Numbered from the stretch's first letter, positions 44,526-55,350 are shown. The stretch: 64,000 nt of DNA from Rhodosalinus halophilus (GCF_003298775.1 NZ_QNTQ01000010.1:167059-231058); one strand, 5' to 3'. The notes: generated by a model from the sequence alone, not told the origin. Made by a program: numbers and translations.

Positions 44526-44950
44526 GGGTCTTGCCGGGTCTGGCGGTGCTCGGCGTGGCCGCCTGCGCTGCGGCGCCCGCGCCCTCGCCTGAAACGCGCC
44601 TGCGCCTCGCCGCCCAAGGGTTCGAGGTGGCCGGAAGCGGGCTCGAAATCGGCTTCGGCCGTGCGCCCGAAGGCGCCGAGGCTGCCGTATCGCGTCTGCT
44701 GGGCCGAGCGCCGTCCGACCGGATCGTGCGGGGCGACTGCACGGCGGTGCGCTGGGCCGGCGGGTTGGAGATGCGTTTCCGTGACAGGGCTTTCGTCGGA
44801 TGGCATGCAACGCCGGGAAAGCTGGCCTTGCGGACGGCTGCCGGCGTGGCGCCGGGCGGTCCTCGCCTTCCTCTGCCGGACGGCATGAGGGCGCGCGCCG
44901 CCCCGGACGGACGGATCGCGGCGCTTACGGCCGGGGCGGACTGCGTCTGA
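44522..44950 (+). CDS. Small lipoprotein of unknown function
   Basis: A 142-residue protein from GTG 44522, overlapping the regA stop (GTGA). The lipobox is at residues 12-15 (VAAC), followed by an alanine/proline-rich segment. The mature part has one CTAVRW-like cysteine and a final AGADCV, so one disulfide is possible. I do not recognise a domain. Coupling to regA suggests co-expression but does not show a functional link. Confidence 0.65.
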   Translation: MRVLPGLAVLGVAACAAAPAPSPETRLRLAAQGFEVAGSGLEIGFGRAPEGAEAAVSRLLGRAPSDRIVRGDCTAVRWAGGLEMRFRDRAFVGWHATPGKLALRTAAGVAPGGPRLPLPDGMRARAAPDGRIAALTAGADCV

Positions 44951-44978
44951 CCTGCGCAGGCTCGGCACCGAACCTTGC

Positions 44979-45599
44979 TCAGTCCATCGCCTCGAGCAGA
45001 CGGGCATGCCGGTCCAGATAGGCCGCACGCACCTCGGCCGGGGGTCGCGGCACGATGCGATACGTCGCGAAGTCCGAAGGCGGGCGTCCGAAGAACCGCT
45101 CCGCCTCTCTTTCGGAAAAACCGGCGATCTGCACCGCCTCGAGCCAGGCGCTGACCTTGTCGGCGCGCTTGATCTGGCGCTTGACCGTCTGTGGCAGGGC
45201 CGCCGGCAATCCGAAGCGCAGGTGGATCGCCGCCGCGAGCCGTGCCTCGAGCTCGCCGTAGCCGGGGCCGACCGCAGCCTTCACCGGAGAGATCATGTCG
45301 CCGATCACGTATTCCGGCGCGTCGTGCAGCAGCGCTGCCAACCGCCAGCGGGGCGGTGCGTCGGGCGCGACCCGGCCGAAGAGCTCTTCAACGAGGAGCG
45401 AATGTTCCGCGACGGAATAGGGCCAGTCGCCCAGCGTCTGACCGTTCCAGCGCGCCACGAAGGCGAGGCCGTGCGCGATGTCCTCGATCTCGATGTCGAC
45501 AGGCGTCGGATCGAGCAGATCGAGCCTGCGGCCCGAGAGCATCCTCTGCCAGGCGCGCGGCGCCGTTCCTCTGGCCATTCCCAGCTCTCCCGTGCGCAT
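44979..45599 (-). CDS. HD-domain phosphohydrolase (YfbR/5'-nucleotidase-like)
   Basis: A 206-residue protein with HD metal-binding residues in the VAEHSLLVEELF and LLHDAPEYVIGDMISPVK blocks. These resemble the YfbR-type deoxyribonucleoside 5'-monophosphatase family. The second in-frame ATG (MARGTAPRAW, residue 8) could be the start. Its substrate is not determined by sequence alone. Confidence 0.85.
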   Translation of the reverse strand: MRTGELGMARGTAPRAWQRMLSGRRLDLLDPTPVDIEIEDIAHGLAFVARWNGQTLGDWPYSVAEHSLLVEELFGRVAPDAPPRWRLAALLHDAPEYVIGDMISPVKAAVGPGYGELEARLAAAIHLRFGLPAALPQTVKRQIKRADKVSAWLEAVQIAGFSEREAERFFGRPPSDFATYRIVPRPPAEVRAAYLDRHARLLEAMD

Positions 45600-45664
45600 C
45601 GCTAGGGGCGCCGGGCGGCGGGTGCAAGGGTCGGCCTCGGCTCGATGGAACCGGGCGCGGGCCG

Positions 45665-48115
45665 TCAGAGGAAGGTGAAGTCCTCGAGTCCCAGCTCAGA
45701 GGCCGCCACGCCCTCCAGCAGGATGGTGTGGCCTCGATAATCCATCAGCGCGCCCTCGGCGGTATCGGAGATGTTCAGCGCGTCGACGTACCCCTGCAGG
45801 CCGGACCCCGGCGCGTTATCGATGCCCGACATGCGGAAGCTGTCCACGCCGTCTTCGTAGTCGGTGATCACGTCGGCATCGCCGTCCTTGAAGAAGTTGT
45901 AGACGAACTCGTCCGCGCCGGCGCCTCCGGTCATCGTGTCGTCGCCGTCGCCGCCGTTGATCCTGTCGTCGCCGTCGCCGCCGTCGATCGAGTCGTCGCG
46001 GCCGCCGCCGGCGAGGAAATCGTGGCCCTCCCCGCCTGCGATCACGTCGTCGCCCTCGCCGCCGCCGATGGCGTCGGCGCCTGCGCCTCCCTCGAGCGTG
46101 TCCCGGCCCGTGCCGCCGCCGAGGCTGTCGTCGCCACCTTCCCCGTAAAGAACGTCATGCCCGTAGCTCGCCCCCATCGTGTCGTCGCCCGCGCCACCCA
46201 GAAGCGTGTCTTCTCCGGCGCCGCCGCTCATCCTGTCGGGCCCTGCGCCGCCGTCGATGCTGTCGTCCCCCCGTCCCGCGCCGATCACGTCTGCGCCCGG
46301 GCCCCCCGTCACGAGGTCCGCCCCCTCGCCACCGCCGATCGAATCCCGGCCCTCGCCGCCGATCACAACGTCCGCGCCGCCTGAGCCTGCGATGTTGTCG
46401 TCCCCGCCGGAGCCGGAAAGCGTGTCGGGGCCATCGGCCCCTGCGAGGGTGTCGGGTCCGTCGCCGCCCGTCAGCTGGTCCGCGCCGTCCGAGCCGATCA
46501 GCAGAAAGCCGTCGGTCTCGGGCGACTCCGAGGGCGTCGGCGCAGGGTCGGGCGACGGCGCGGGATCCGCGGGATCCTGCGCGGGCATCGTCGGCGGCGG
46601 CGGCACGAGCGGCGGGCCGAGCGGCTCCGGCTCGGGTGCGACCTGCAGCTCGCCCAGAGTTATCGTGACGCGCGACGGCCCCTGTCGCAGCAGCGCGGGA
46701 ATGTCGTCCACCTCCAGCGGCGCGCCGTCCGCGGTGCGCAGCACGAGTTCTTCATCGCCGTAGCGCAGCACGGCGCCCTGCGCGGTCGTCTCGACCGCGA
46801 GTTGCGCGGCATCGTGCAGAAAGGCCCATCCCGACAGATCGAGCACATCGGCCCCCGGCGTCAGATCTTCGATCACGTCGCGCGTGCCATCGGCGGTCAG
46901 CACGAAGATGTCCTCGCCCTCGCCTCCCCTGAGCGTGTCGGACCCAGGCCCGTCCTCCAGAATGTCCCGCCCGGCTCCGCCGGAGAGCCGTCCGTCGCCG
47001 CCGGCGAGGGACAGGATGTCGTCACCTGTGCCACCGTCGATCGTGCCCTCCCCGATCGTCGCGGTGCCGGTCGATGCCGCCTCCAGCCGGAACCTGGCGA
47101 TCCTCGCCTCGGTCGCGGAAGCCGCCAGCACCTCGACCGCGGTTCCGGCGCCGGTCGCGGCAAGCGCAGACACCGCGTCCAGCGGGCGAGTCGTCGTGTC
47201 GGCGAGCGACTCGAGATGAACGAGCGTCCCCGCCGGGGTCAGAGCGAAGGCGCTCAGCCCGGCGTCGGCTCCTGCTGCGAAGACATAGACCCGCTCGCCG
47301 AGCGCGATGGTCTCGAGGTGGGCGACAGTGCCGAAGCGCGTGTGCAGCGAGTCGATGACGTGATCGGTCGGTTCCAGCGCGCCGTCCTCGGCCACCTGCA
47401 AGACCGTGAGGCTCGAGCTTCCGGACGCTCCGGCCAGAAGGTAACTCCGTCCGCCCGTCTCCGCCGCCGCCAGCGCGGAGACACCGGCCAAGGGCAGGCT
47501 CTCCGCCATGCCCAGACCGCCCGCAGGCTCGAGCGCGCCGGACGCCGTGACGCGATACCCGGCGATGCCATGCGCCGTGGCGGAGCCGGTGTAGAGAAAT
47601 GGCGTCCCCTCGGCAGTGACGAGTGCCATCGCGGAGGTGCCCTCCGAATAGGGATGTGTCTCGCCGGCGCTCCGAAGCGCGAGCGTGCCGCCCTCGAGGC
47701 CGTAAGCGCGCGGGGCGTCCGCGGTCGGTCCGGCGATGAAGACCGCAGGACCGGAGTCGAGCCGGGCCGTCAGGACCACGGCGCGCATGCCGTAGCTCGG
47801 CGTATCGCCGAGGTAGGTGTGGAAGGAGTCCGTCTCTCCCGCGTCCCAGGCGTCGAAGCCTGCCTGCAAGACTGGCCAGGAAAGGCTGCCGCCGCTGCCG
47901 CTGGCGGCGATTCGGGGTTCTTCGCCGAGGACCGCCGCATCCAGCGGCATCGCTCCGTCTTCGGAGAGGGCGAGCCAGCGGATCGTGCCGGCGCCGCTGT
48001 CGATCACCGTCAGGTCGTGACCGCGGTGGCCCGATCCGAGCAGAAGCGCGCCGTCGGTCAGCGGCGATGGGTCGCCGCTGGCCGCGACGAGTTGCAATTC
48101 TTCCAGCCAGGCCAT
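45665..48115 (-). CDS. RTX calcium-binding protein with N-terminal beta-propeller-like region
   Basis: An 816-residue protein without a signal peptide, as expected for type I secretion. Residues 1-345 contain repeats of the form A(L/V)xAAxxGxxxYLLAG that look like beta-propeller blades. A short RTX block follows (359-401), then a proline-rich linker (494-535) and a long RTX array (541-737) of GGxGxDxLx nonapeptides. The C-terminal secretion-type end is at 738-816 and finishes DFTFL. A surface or extracellular role with Ca2+ binding is well supported; ligand and partner are not. Confidence 0.88.
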   Translation of the reverse strand: MAWLEELQLVAASGDPSPLTDGALLLGSGHRGHDLTVIDSGAGTIRWLALSEDGAMPLDAAVLGEEPRIAASGSGGSLSWPVLQAGFDAWDAGETDSFHTYLGDTPSYGMRAVVLTARLDSGPAVFIAGPTADAPRAYGLEGGTLALRSAGETHPYSEGTSAMALVTAEGTPFLYTGSATAHGIAGYRVTASGALEPAGGLGMAESLPLAGVSALAAAETGGRSYLLAGASGSSSLTVLQVAEDGALEPTDHVIDSLHTRFGTVAHLETIALGERVYVFAAGADAGLSAFALTPAGTLVHLESLADTTTRPLDAVSALAATGAGTAVEVLAASATEARIARFRLEAASTGTATIGEGTIDGGTGDDILSLAGGDGRLSGGAGRDILEDGPGSDTLRGGEGEDIFVLTADGTRDVIEDLTPGADVLDLSGWAFLHDAAQLAVETTAQGAVLRYGDEELVLRTADGAPLEVDDIPALLRQGPSRVTITLGELQVAPEPEPLGPPLVPPPPTMPAQDPADPAPSPDPAPTPSESPETDGFLLIGSDGADQLTGGDGPDTLAGADGPDTLSGSGGDDNIAGSGGADVVIGGEGRDSIGGGEGADLVTGGPGADVIGAGRGDDSIDGGAGPDRMSGGAGEDTLLGGAGDDTMGASYGHDVLYGEGGDDSLGGGTGRDTLEGGAGADAIGGGEGDDVIAGGEGHDFLAGGGRDDSIDGGDGDDRINGGDGDDTMTGGAGADEFVYNFFKDGDADVITDYEDGVDSFRMSGIDNAPGSGLQGYVDALNISDTAEGALMDYRGHTILLEGVAASELGLEDFTFL

Positions 48116-48315
48116 CCTGCACCCCCCAAAACAGACGGCTACGGCGGAGAGGATCGCGGGGCTTCGAGGTTTCGGGCGGAACGGGAATGCGACGCAGACG
48201 GGGCGTTCGTGGCGGATTCTCCGAAAACCCGGCGCAACGGGTTACGCACGCTGGCTTCATGCCCGACTCACTCCGCCGGACCAGACTTGCGCCCGTCGCG
48301 GAAACCGAGGTCGCC

Positions 48316-49665
48316 ATGTCGGATACGTCTCACGCCCTGTCCCTGCCCCTGCTCGCGCCGGCGCAGGCGCAGAAGCACGTCACCCACAACGAGGCGCTGT
48401 TGCGCCTCGACCTGCTGGTGCAGGCCGCGGTGTCGAGCCGCAGTCGCACCGCGCCGCCCGAGACGCCGGACGAAGGCGAGACGCATATCGTCGCAACACC
48501 GGCCTCGGGCGCCTGGGCCGGGCAGGAGGGCGCGCTGACAAGGTTCGAGACGGGGGCCTGGCGGTTCCTGGCGCCGCGCCCGGGCTGGCGGGTCTGGGTG
48601 GCGGACGAAGCGCGGCTCTTCGTGCACGATGGCGTGTCGTGGGCGCCCGTGCGCGGCGCGACCGAGAACCTGCCCTCGCTCGGCGTGAATGCGGCGGCGG
48701 ATGCGCACAACAGGCTGACCGTCTCCGCCGAGGCGACGCTTCTGACACACGAGGGCGGGGATCACCGGCTCAAGATCAACAAGGCCGACACTGCCGCGAC
48801 CGCCAGCGTGCTGTTCCAGTCCGGCTGGTCCGGGCGGGCCGAGTTCGGACTGGCGGGCGGCGACGACTGGACCGTCAAGGTTTCGCCCGACGGGACGAGC
48901 TGGACCGAGGCGCTTCGGATCGACGCGGCGAACGGACGCGCCACCGGAGCAGCGGTGCAGACCACCGCCGCGGATGCAACGCCGGGCCGGCTCATGGCAG
49001 TGGGAGGCTTCGGCCTCGGACAAACCGGTGATGTTCCGGCTCTGGCGGATGTCGCGGCGACCGACACGCCGGTGGGTCTCTATCGTGTCATCGGCTCCGG
49101 CACCGCGAACAATGGCGATCTCCCCGAGCGCCTGCCCGGCGGCACGGGCGACAAGCATGCAGTGATGCGTATCGAACGCTACGGCGGGGGCCGGCTGCGC
49201 CAGACCGTTTGGAGCATCGGCACGGAAGAGTCCGCGCTGCTCACCCGATGGCATACGGACGCGGGCTGGGAACCCTGGAGGGAGGTCTTTCACCAGGGCT
49301 CAGTCCTGGGACCGGTCTCGCAGTCCGGCGGCCAACCGACCGGCGCGCTGATCGAGTCGGGCACCACAGCGGACGGCAGCTATGTGCGGTTCGCCGACGG
49401 AACGCAGATCTGCACCTGGATTGGCCCTGCGGTCGCGGCAGAGACCGCCGCGGGGAACCTTTGGGCGAGTGACGGCGCGCTCACCTGGACCTTCCCGGCC
49501 GCCTTCGCCGGCGCGCCCGTCGTGAGCGGAAACGCCGACAGCACGACGCGATGGATCGCGCCGGGCAGCACGACGGAGACGCAGGTCTCTTACCGGGTCC
49601 TGTCGGTGCAAAGCGACGCCAGCGAACTCGCCCCGCACCTCACCGCGATCGGCCGCTGGTTCTGA
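48316..49665 (+). CDS. DUF2793 domain-containing protein
   Basis: A 449-residue protein starting MSDTSHALSLPLLAPAQAQKHVTHNEAL, the DUF2793 signature found in alphaproteobacterial phage and gene-transfer-agent tail regions. Later blocks resemble tail-fibre or lectin-like beta repeats (GLYRVIGSGTANNGDLPERLPG, then VWSIGTEESALLTRWHTDAGWEPW). No other phage genes are nearby. It starts a rightward series of surface-glycan genes. A binding role is an inference. Confidence 0.8.
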   Translation: MSDTSHALSLPLLAPAQAQKHVTHNEALLRLDLLVQAAVSSRSRTAPPETPDEGETHIVATPASGAWAGQEGALTRFETGAWRFLAPRPGWRVWVADEARLFVHDGVSWAPVRGATENLPSLGVNAAADAHNRLTVSAEATLLTHEGGDHRLKINKADTAATASVLFQSGWSGRAEFGLAGGDDWTVKVSPDGTSWTEALRIDAANGRATGAAVQTTAADATPGRLMAVGGFGLGQTGDVPALADVAATDTPVGLYRVIGSGTANNGDLPERLPGGTGDKHAVMRIERYGGGRLRQTVWSIGTEESALLTRWHTDAGWEPWREVFHQGSVLGPVSQSGGQPTGALIESGTTADGSYVRFADGTQICTWIGPAVAAETAAGNLWASDGALTWTFPAAFAGAPVVSGNADSTTRWIAPGSTTETQVSYRVLSVQSDASELAPHLTAIGRWF

Positions 49666-49742
49666 GGCATGCGCCGCCCGGCGGGGTCGTTGCGCTTCCG
49701 CCGGGGCTCGCCTAGCCTTGTGCCACAGAGGCCAGCGTCGGG

Positions 49743-49988
49743 ATGCGCATGCAGGATGCACCGTCACAACGACCGGACCTCGGGCAGGACGCGCTCGTGG
49801 AGGAGCTGCAGGCGCGCAACCGTCTGCTGGTGGCGCAGGCCGAGGCGCTCCGCGCCCGGCTCGCGGAGGCCGAGGACGAGATCGTGCGACTCACGCGGCT
49901 GCTCGAGCAGGCGACACCCGATGCGCCGGACCCGAAGACAGGCCGCCGCCGGGGACCTTTGGCGACGCTGCGTCGCGCGTTCCGATGA
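49743..49988 (+). CDS. Small coiled-coil protein
   Basis: An 81-residue protein with a central heptad-rich helix (LVEELQARNRLLVAQAEALRARLAEAEDEIVRLTRLLEQ-like span, about 18-57) and a basic C-terminus. The stop overlaps the start of the next glycosyltransferase (ATGA), so translation is coupled. It could be an oligomerisation partner for that enzyme. The start may also be the second ATG (residue 3). Confidence 0.6.
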   Translation: MRMQDAPSQRPDLGQDALVEELQARNRLLVAQAEALRARLAEAEDEIVRLTRLLEQATPDAPDPKTGRRRGPLATLRRAFR

Positions 49989-51886
49989 CGCCGAATGAAC
50001 TGTCCGCGGCCCGCGCGGCGGGACTCTTCGACCCCGAGTGGTATGCCCGCCGCTATCCGGACGTCGCGCGCAGCGGTCTCGATCCGATGCGCCACTACCT
50101 GCGCATTGGCCGCCCGCTTCTGCGTGATCCGGGGCCGGGCTTTTCCACCCGTCACTATCTTGCCCTCAATCCCGACGTCGCCGCCTCCGGCCGCGATCCG
50201 CTGATCCATTACATGCGGAGCGGGCGGGCCGAGGGGCGTTCGCCGACGCCGCGGGCCGTTCCACCTGTCCGGGTCGATGCCCTGGCCCGGCTGACGCAGT
50301 TGCGCGGCCTGCTCGAGACCGGCGGGCTGGATCATGGGCCGCTGGCCGAACTGGAAGAGATGGCGGAGGCGAAAACGCCGGAGATCGCCGCGCTCGCCTG
50401 CGAGGTGCTCGCTGTCTGGCACCTGGGCGGGGGTGCGCGCCGCGCGCCGGCCGAGGCGCACGACTGGTTTGCGCGGCTGGAGCGCGCGCATGGGCTGCCC
50501 GATCGGCTCCGCCCGCTCGCGCTGATCGCCGCGGCCGCGTGCGGGCGGACGGAAGAGGCGGCGCGGCTCGTCGACGGGCCGGAGGGTTCTGCCGATCTCG
50601 ATCTCGCGAGAAGCTGGCTGCACGATACGCCGAAGCAGCGAGTGGGCGAGCTCAATGCCGCGTTGGCCCGACACGGGCTTTCCGGGTGCACGCTGGACGG
50701 ACAGGGGGACACGCCCTTCGACCGGCTTCAGGCGACGCCGGGCGAGGTCGTGGAGGACGGCCCGCTGGTCAGTGTCCTTGTCGCCGCGCATGACGCGGAG
50801 CGGACGATCGTGCCCGCTCTCCGCTCGGTCTGCGCGCAGGGCTGGCGCGCGCTCGAAATACTGGTGATCGACGACGCGAGTGCCGACGAAACGCCGCGCC
50901 GCGTGGCCGAGCTGGCGGCGGCCGACCCGCGTATCCGGCTGATCCGCCTCGAGCGGAATCGAGGGGCCTACGCCGCGCGCAACGCGGGGCTCGCGGAGGC
51001 GCGCGGCGCCTTTGTGACACTGCACGATGCCGACGACTGGATGCACCCCGATCGCATAGCCCGGCAGGCACGGTTTCTCCTCCGCGAGAAGGGGTTCGCC
51101 GGCTGTCTCAGCACGCAAGCCCGGCTCGACCCAGAACTGCGCGCCGCGCGCTGGACCGGAGATGGGCGCCTTGTGCACGAGAATCTCGCCGCGCTGATGG
51201 TGCCTGCGGAGCTCTTCCGCGACCACCTTGGAGCCTGGCAGGAGCTGCGCGCATCGGCCGACAGCGAAGCGGTGCGTCGGCTGCGCCAGCTCTTCGGCAC
51301 GCGCGCGGTGCCGGTTCTGGAGGCGGGTCCGCTCTGCCTTCAGCGCGACCACGGCGCCAGTGCGACCGCCGATCCCGCGACCGGGATGAGCTGGTTCTAC
51401 TACGGGGCGCGCCGCGAATATTACGAGGCGCAACGGCACTGCCACGCGCATGCGCCGAGCCTGCGCTATGCGCGGGGCGACTCGGGCCCGGTGCCGGTGC
51501 CCGACCTTCTGCGGCCGGGGGCGTCAGGCGCGCGGGAAATCGCGCTGAACAGTGTCTATGCCGGCCTGTTGATGCTGCCGGGCGTCGATCTCGATGCGCT
51601 CGTCGCCGCGCTTCGCGAAGAGATCGCGGCGGGGCGGCGGGTAGGGCTCGTGCCCCTTTATTCCGTGGGGCTGCCGGCAGGACTCGATCTCTCCATCGCG
51701 CCGGAGTTGCGCGCGATGATCGACGGCACGCGGCTTCGGGTGCTCTGCTATGGCGAGCGCGTGCGCGCCGAAGAGTTCCATGTGATCGCGCGCGGGCATC
51801 GTTTCGAGCCGCACCGATACCTGCCACAGGTGCATGTGGCCGGACAGCTTGTTCTGTCGCCGGGCATGGCACCGGCGGCGGTCTGA
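49985..51886 (+). CDS. GT2 family glycosyltransferase with N-terminal PDVA repeats
   Basis: A 633-residue protein. The N-terminus carries two copies of a WYxxxYPDVAxSGxDPxxHYLxxG module (residues about 15-85). A helical region follows, then a GT-A domain starting [21 protein letters not shown] with metal-binding [14 protein letters not shown] and [12 protein letters not shown]. The donor sugar cannot be told. A C-terminal region after residue 440 is unassigned. It is followed by the rhamnose genes. Confidence 0.85.
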   Translation: MTPNELSAARAAGLFDPEWYARRYPDVARSGLDPMRHYLRIGRPLLRDPGPGFSTRHYLALNPDVAASGRDPLIHYMRSGRAEGRSPTPRAVPPVRVDALARLTQLRGLLETGGLDHGPLAELEEMAEAKTPEIAALACEVLAVWHLGGGARRAPAEAHDWFARLERAHGLPDRLRPLALIAAAACGRTEEAARLVDGPEGSADLDLARSWLHDTPKQRVGELNAALARHGLSGCTLDGQGDTPFDRLQATPGEVVEDGPLVSVLVAAHDAERTIVPALRSVCAQGWRALEILVIDDASADETPRRVAELAAADPRIRLIRLERNRGAYAARNAGLAEARGAFVTLHDADDWMHPDRIARQARFLLREKGFAGCLSTQARLDPELRAARWTGDGRLVHENLAALMVPAELFRDHLGAWQELRASADSEAVRRLRQLFGTRAVPVLEAGPLCLQRDHGASATADPATGMSWFYYGARREYYEAQRHCHAHAPSLRYARGDSGPVPVPDLLRPGASGAREIALNSVYAGLLMLPGVDLDALVAALREEIAAGRRVGLVPLYSVGLPAGLDLSIAPELRAMIDGTRLRVLCYGERVRAEEFHVIARGHRFEPHRYLPQVHVAGQLVLSPGMAPAAV

Positions 51887-51969
51887 ACCGGCGTCTGGCC
51901 AACGCGCACGGAATACGCTACCCGACCACGAAACGCGCAATGGAGCAGGACCGGCTGGAGATCCCCGGG

Positions 51970-52536
51970 ATGCAGATCGATCGGACACCCCTGCCCGGCC
52001 TCGTCGTGCTGACGCCGGTGCGGCATGGCGATTCCCGCGGGTTCTTCTCCGAAAGCTGGAACCGCGCGCGCATGGCGGAGCACGGGTTCGAGATCGACTT
52101 CGTGCAGGACAATCACTCGCTCTCCGCGCAGGCGGGAACGGTGCGCGGGCTGCACTATCAGGCGCCGCCGCACGCGCAGGACAAGCTGGTGCGTTGCGGC
52201 CGCGGCAGGCTCTTCGACGTCGCGGTGGACGTGCGCCGCGGCTCGCCCACCTACGGGCGCTGGTGGGGCACCGAGCTCAGCTTCGAGAACGGCCGTCAGC
52301 TTCTGGTGCCGAAGGGCTTTCTGCACGGGTTCATGACCCTCGAGCCCGATACCGAGATCGTCTACAAGTGCTCGGATTACTACGCACCGGAGTGCGACGG
52401 CGCGGTACTGTGGAACGATCCCGACATCGGGATCGACTGGCCGCAGGTCGATGCGCCGATCCTCAGCGACAAGGACGCCGCGGCGCCGCGACTGGCCGAA
52501 TTCGACAGCCCGTTCATCTGGGAGGGCGCGTCATGA
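51970..52536 (+). CDS. rfbC: dTDP-4-dehydrorhamnose 3,5-epimerase
   Basis: Epimerises dTDP-4-keto-6-deoxyglucose in dTDP-L-rhamnose synthesis. ATG 51970 ([10 protein letters not shown]) is preferred since GGAG is 9 bases upstream, giving 188 residues; ATG 51940 is in frame. Conserved blocks are [30 protein letters not shown] (catalytic His) and [25 protein letters not shown]. Followed by rfbB with ATGA overlap. Confidence 0.95.
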   Translation: MQIDRTPLPGLVVLTPVRHGDSRGFFSESWNRARMAEHGFEIDFVQDNHSLSAQAGTVRGLHYQAPPHAQDKLVRCGRGRLFDVAVDVRRGSPTYGRWWGTELSFENGRQLLVPKGFLHGFMTLEPDTEIVYKCSDYYAPECDGAVLWNDPDIGIDWPQVDAPILSDKDAAAPRLAEFDSPFIWEGAS

Positions 52537-53573
52537 AGCTTCTGGTTACGGGCGGTGCCGGCTTCATCGGGTCGGCGGTGGTCCGTGAAGCGGTGCGCCA
52601 GGGCCACGCGGTGGTCAACCTCGATGCCCTGACCTATGCGGCCTGCCTCGACAACCTGGCCGAGGTGGCGGACAGCCCGCTCTATGCCTTCGAACACGCT
52701 GACATCCGCGATCGGGCGGCGCTCGACCGAATCTTCGCGGAGCATGCGCCCGAGGCCGTTCTGCATCTCGCCGCCGAGAGCCATGTCGATCGGTCGATCG
52801 ACGGGCCCGGCACCTTCATCGACACCAACGTCACCGGCACCTACGTTTTGCTCGAGGCGGCGCGCGCCTATTGGCAGGGCAACGGCCGTCCCGAGGCGTT
52901 TCGCTTCCACCATGTCTCGACCGACGAGGTCTTCGGCTCGCTCGGCGCCGAGGGGCGCTTCACCGAGACGAGTCCCTATGCGCCGAACAGCCCCTATGCC
53001 GCCTCGAAGGCGTCCTCGGACCATTTGGTGCGCGCCTGGCACGAGACCTACGGTCTGCCGGTCGTGCTGAGCAACTGCTCCAACAACTACGGACCCTACC
53101 ACTTCCCCGAAAAGTTGATCCCGGTGGTGATCCTGAACGCGATCGCGGGGCGCGAAATTCCGGTCTACGGCTCGGGCGAAAACGTGCGCGACTGGCTCTT
53201 CGTCGAGGATCACGCCCGCGCGCTGCTGACGGTTCTGCGTCGGGGCGCGGTGGGCCGCAGCTACAACATCGGCGGTGAAGCCGAGGCGCGCAACATCGAC
53301 CTCGTGCGAATGATCTGCCGCCTGCTGGACGCGCGCCGGCCAGAGAGCGCGCCGCACGAGCGGCTCATCGCCCATGTCGCCGACCGCCCCGGGCACGACC
53401 ATCGCTATGCCATCGATCCAAGCAGGATCCGGGATGAACTGGGGTGGCGTCCGGAGGTCACGCTGGAGGAAGGGCTCGCGCGCACCGTGGACTGGTATCT
53501 CGCCAATCCGGAATGGTGGCAGGCGCTGCAGCAGCGTGACGGCGTTGGGCGGCGGCTGGGGACCGTCGCATGA
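52533..53573 (+). CDS. rfbB: dTDP-glucose 4,6-dehydratase
   Basis: A 346-residue SDR enzyme converting dTDP-glucose to dTDP-4-keto-6-deoxyglucose. The NAD-binding [16 protein letters not shown] is at the N-terminus. Further blocks are [36 protein letters not shown] (YxxxK) and [18 protein letters not shown]. Start ATG 52533 overlaps the rfbC stop and the 3' end overlaps rfbD, so the four genes form one operon. Confidence 0.96.
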   Translation: MKLLVTGGAGFIGSAVVREAVRQGHAVVNLDALTYAACLDNLAEVADSPLYAFEHADIRDRAALDRIFAEHAPEAVLHLAAESHVDRSIDGPGTFIDTNVTGTYVLLEAARAYWQGNGRPEAFRFHHVSTDEVFGSLGAEGRFTETSPYAPNSPYAASKASSDHLVRAWHETYGLPVVLSNCSNNYGPYHFPEKLIPVVILNAIAGREIPVYGSGENVRDWLFVEDHARALLTVLRRGAVGRSYNIGGEAEARNIDLVRMICRLLDARRPESAPHERLIAHVADRPGHDHRYAIDPSRIRDELGWRPEVTLEEGLARTVDWYLANPEWWQALQQRDGVGRRLGTVA

Positions 53574-54454
53574 AGCTGCTTGTCTTCGGACGAACGGGCC
53601 AGGTGGCGACGGAACTCGCGCGGCGGGTGCCAGAGGCGGTCTTTCTCGGGCGCGATGCGGCCGATCTGACCGATCCGGCCGCCTGCGCGGCTCGCGTCGC
53701 CACGAGCGATGCTGATGTTGTCATCAACGCCGCGGCCTACACCGCCGTCGACGACGCCGAGGCGAACGAGGCGCTGGCGAGCGCGGTCAACGGCGCCGCT
53801 CCCGCCGCGATGGCGCTTGCGGCAAAGGCCCGCGGCCTGCCGTTCCTGCACGTCTCCACCGACTACGTCTTCGACGGGTCCGGAACGCGGCCCTGGCGGA
53901 CCGACGATCCCGTCGCTCCGCTTTCCGCTTACGGCCGCAGCAAGCTGCTGGGCGAGGAGGGGGTGCGCGAAGCTGACGGCGCGCATGTCATCCTGCGCAC
54001 CTCCTGGGTGTTCTCGGCGCATGGCGGCAACTTCGTGAAGACCATGCTGCGGCTGTCCGAGAGCCGCGATGCGCTGCGCGTGGTGGAGGACCAGATCGGC
54101 GGGCCGACCCCGGCCGCCGCCATCGCCGAGGCGCTCATCACGCTCGCCGGAGCTTTGCGCGCGGGGGCCGAGGGCGGCACGCTGCATTTCGCGGGCGTCC
54201 CGGAGACGAGCTGGGCCGGCTTCGCCCGCGAGATCTTCGCGCAGGCCGGCCGGCGCGTCTCGGTCGAGGGCATCCCGACGCGCGAGTGGCCCACGCCGGC
54301 GCCGCGCCCGCTCAACTCGCGTCTCGACATGTCCTCGCTTGCGCGCTTCGATCTCGCGCCGCCGGACTGGCGCGCCGGCCTGGCCGAGGTACTGGCAGAG
54401 CTGGGCGCGCGCGAGGGCGCATCGGGCAAGCCTTGGGAGAACGCGGACAGATGA
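53570..54454 (+). CDS. rfbD: dTDP-4-dehydrorhamnose reductase
   Basis: A 294-residue SDR reductase finishing dTDP-L-rhamnose. [19 protein letters not shown] gives the NADP-binding GxxGxxG-type loop. [14 protein letters not shown], the STDYVFDG block and [13 protein letters not shown] (YxxxK) are the standard signatures. The four-base overlaps to rfbB and rfbA show coupling. Confidence 0.95.
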   Translation: MKLLVFGRTGQVATELARRVPEAVFLGRDAADLTDPAACAARVATSDADVVINAAAYTAVDDAEANEALASAVNGAAPAAMALAAKARGLPFLHVSTDYVFDGSGTRPWRTDDPVAPLSAYGRSKLLGEEGVREADGAHVILRTSWVFSAHGGNFVKTMLRLSESRDALRVVEDQIGGPTPAAAIAEALITLAGALRAGAEGGTLHFAGVPETSWAGFAREIFAQAGRRVSVEGIPTREWPTPAPRPLNSRLDMSSLARFDLAPPDWRAGLAEVLAELGAREGASGKPWENADR

Positions 54455-55350
54455 CGAAGCGGAAGGGAATCGTTCTGGCGGGTGGCTCGGGAACACGGCT
54501 CTATCCGATCACGATGGGGGTCTCCAAACAGCTGCTGCCGGTCTACGACAAACCCATGATCTACTACCCGCTGACGGTCCTGATGCTGGCGGGCATTCGC
54601 GAGATCGCCATCATCACCACGCCGGGAGATCAGGACCAGTTCCGCAGCACCCTGGGCGACGGCAGCCAGTGGGGCCTGTCGCTCACCTATATCGCGCAGC
54701 CGTCGCCCGATGGCCTGGCGCAGGCCTATCTGCTGGCCGAGTCGTTCCTCGACGGGGCGCCCTCGGCGATGGTGCTGGGCGACAACATCTTCTACGGGCA
54801 CGGCCTTCAGGATCTTCTCGCCTCGGCGAACAGCCGCGAGGCGGGTGGAACGGTCTTCGGCTATCAGGTGGCCGATCCGCAGCGCTACGGCGTCGTGCAG
54901 TTCGACGACGAGGGTCGGGCCATCTCGATCGTCGAGAAACCGTCGCAGCCCCCGTCCGACTTCGCGGTGACGGGGCTCTATTTCCTTGACGGAACGGCGC
55001 CGGAGCGGGCCCGCCACGTGCGGCCCTCCGATCGCGGGGAGCTCGAGATCACGAGCCTGCTGGAGATGTATCTCGCCGAAGGGGAGCTGGTCGTGGAACG
55101 CATGGGGCGCGGCTACGCCTGGCTCGACACCGGCACCCATGCGTCGCTGCTCGACGCCGGAAACTTCGTCCGGACCCTTGAGCAGCGGCAGGGTCAGCAG
55201 GTCGGCAGCCCCGAAGAGGTCGCCTTCCACCTCGGCTGGATGGATGCTGCGACGCTGGCAGAGCGGGCGCGGCTCTTCGGCAAGACCGACTACGGCGCCT
55301 ATCTGGCCCGGATCGCTGCCGCGGCGGCACCGTCGGGCCGGGGTGGATGA
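54451..55350 (+). CDS. rfbA: Glucose-1-phosphate thymidylyltransferase
   Basis: A 299-residue enzyme making dTDP-glucose, the first step of the rhamnose pathway. GIVLAGGSGTRLYPITMGVSKQLLPVYDKPMIYYPL is the pyrophosphorylase signature, followed by MVLGDNIFYGHGL and YAWLDTGTHASLLDA. ATG 54451 overlaps the rfbD stop. Its stop overlaps the next glycosyltransferase start. Confidence 0.96.
   Translation: MTKRKGIVLAGGSGTRLYPITMGVSKQLLPVYDKPMIYYPLTVLMLAGIREIAIITTPGDQDQFRSTLGDGSQWGLSLTYIAQPSPDGLAQAYLLAESFLDGAPSAMVLGDNIFYGHGLQDLLASANSREAGGTVFGYQVADPQRYGVVQFDDEGRAISIVEKPSQPPSDFAVTGLYFLDGTAPERARHVRPSDRGELEITSLLEMYLAEGELVVERMGRGYAWLDTGTHASLLDAGNFVRTLEQRQGQQVGSPEEVAFHLGWMDAATLAERARLFGKTDYGAYLARIAAAAAPSGRGG

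Noticed and set aside
46000..46500. A dense short-period DNA repeat that could be taken for a tandem or CRISPR-like array.
   Set aside because: It encodes the RTX nonapeptides in frame; the period is about 27 bases and varies, with no unique spacers.
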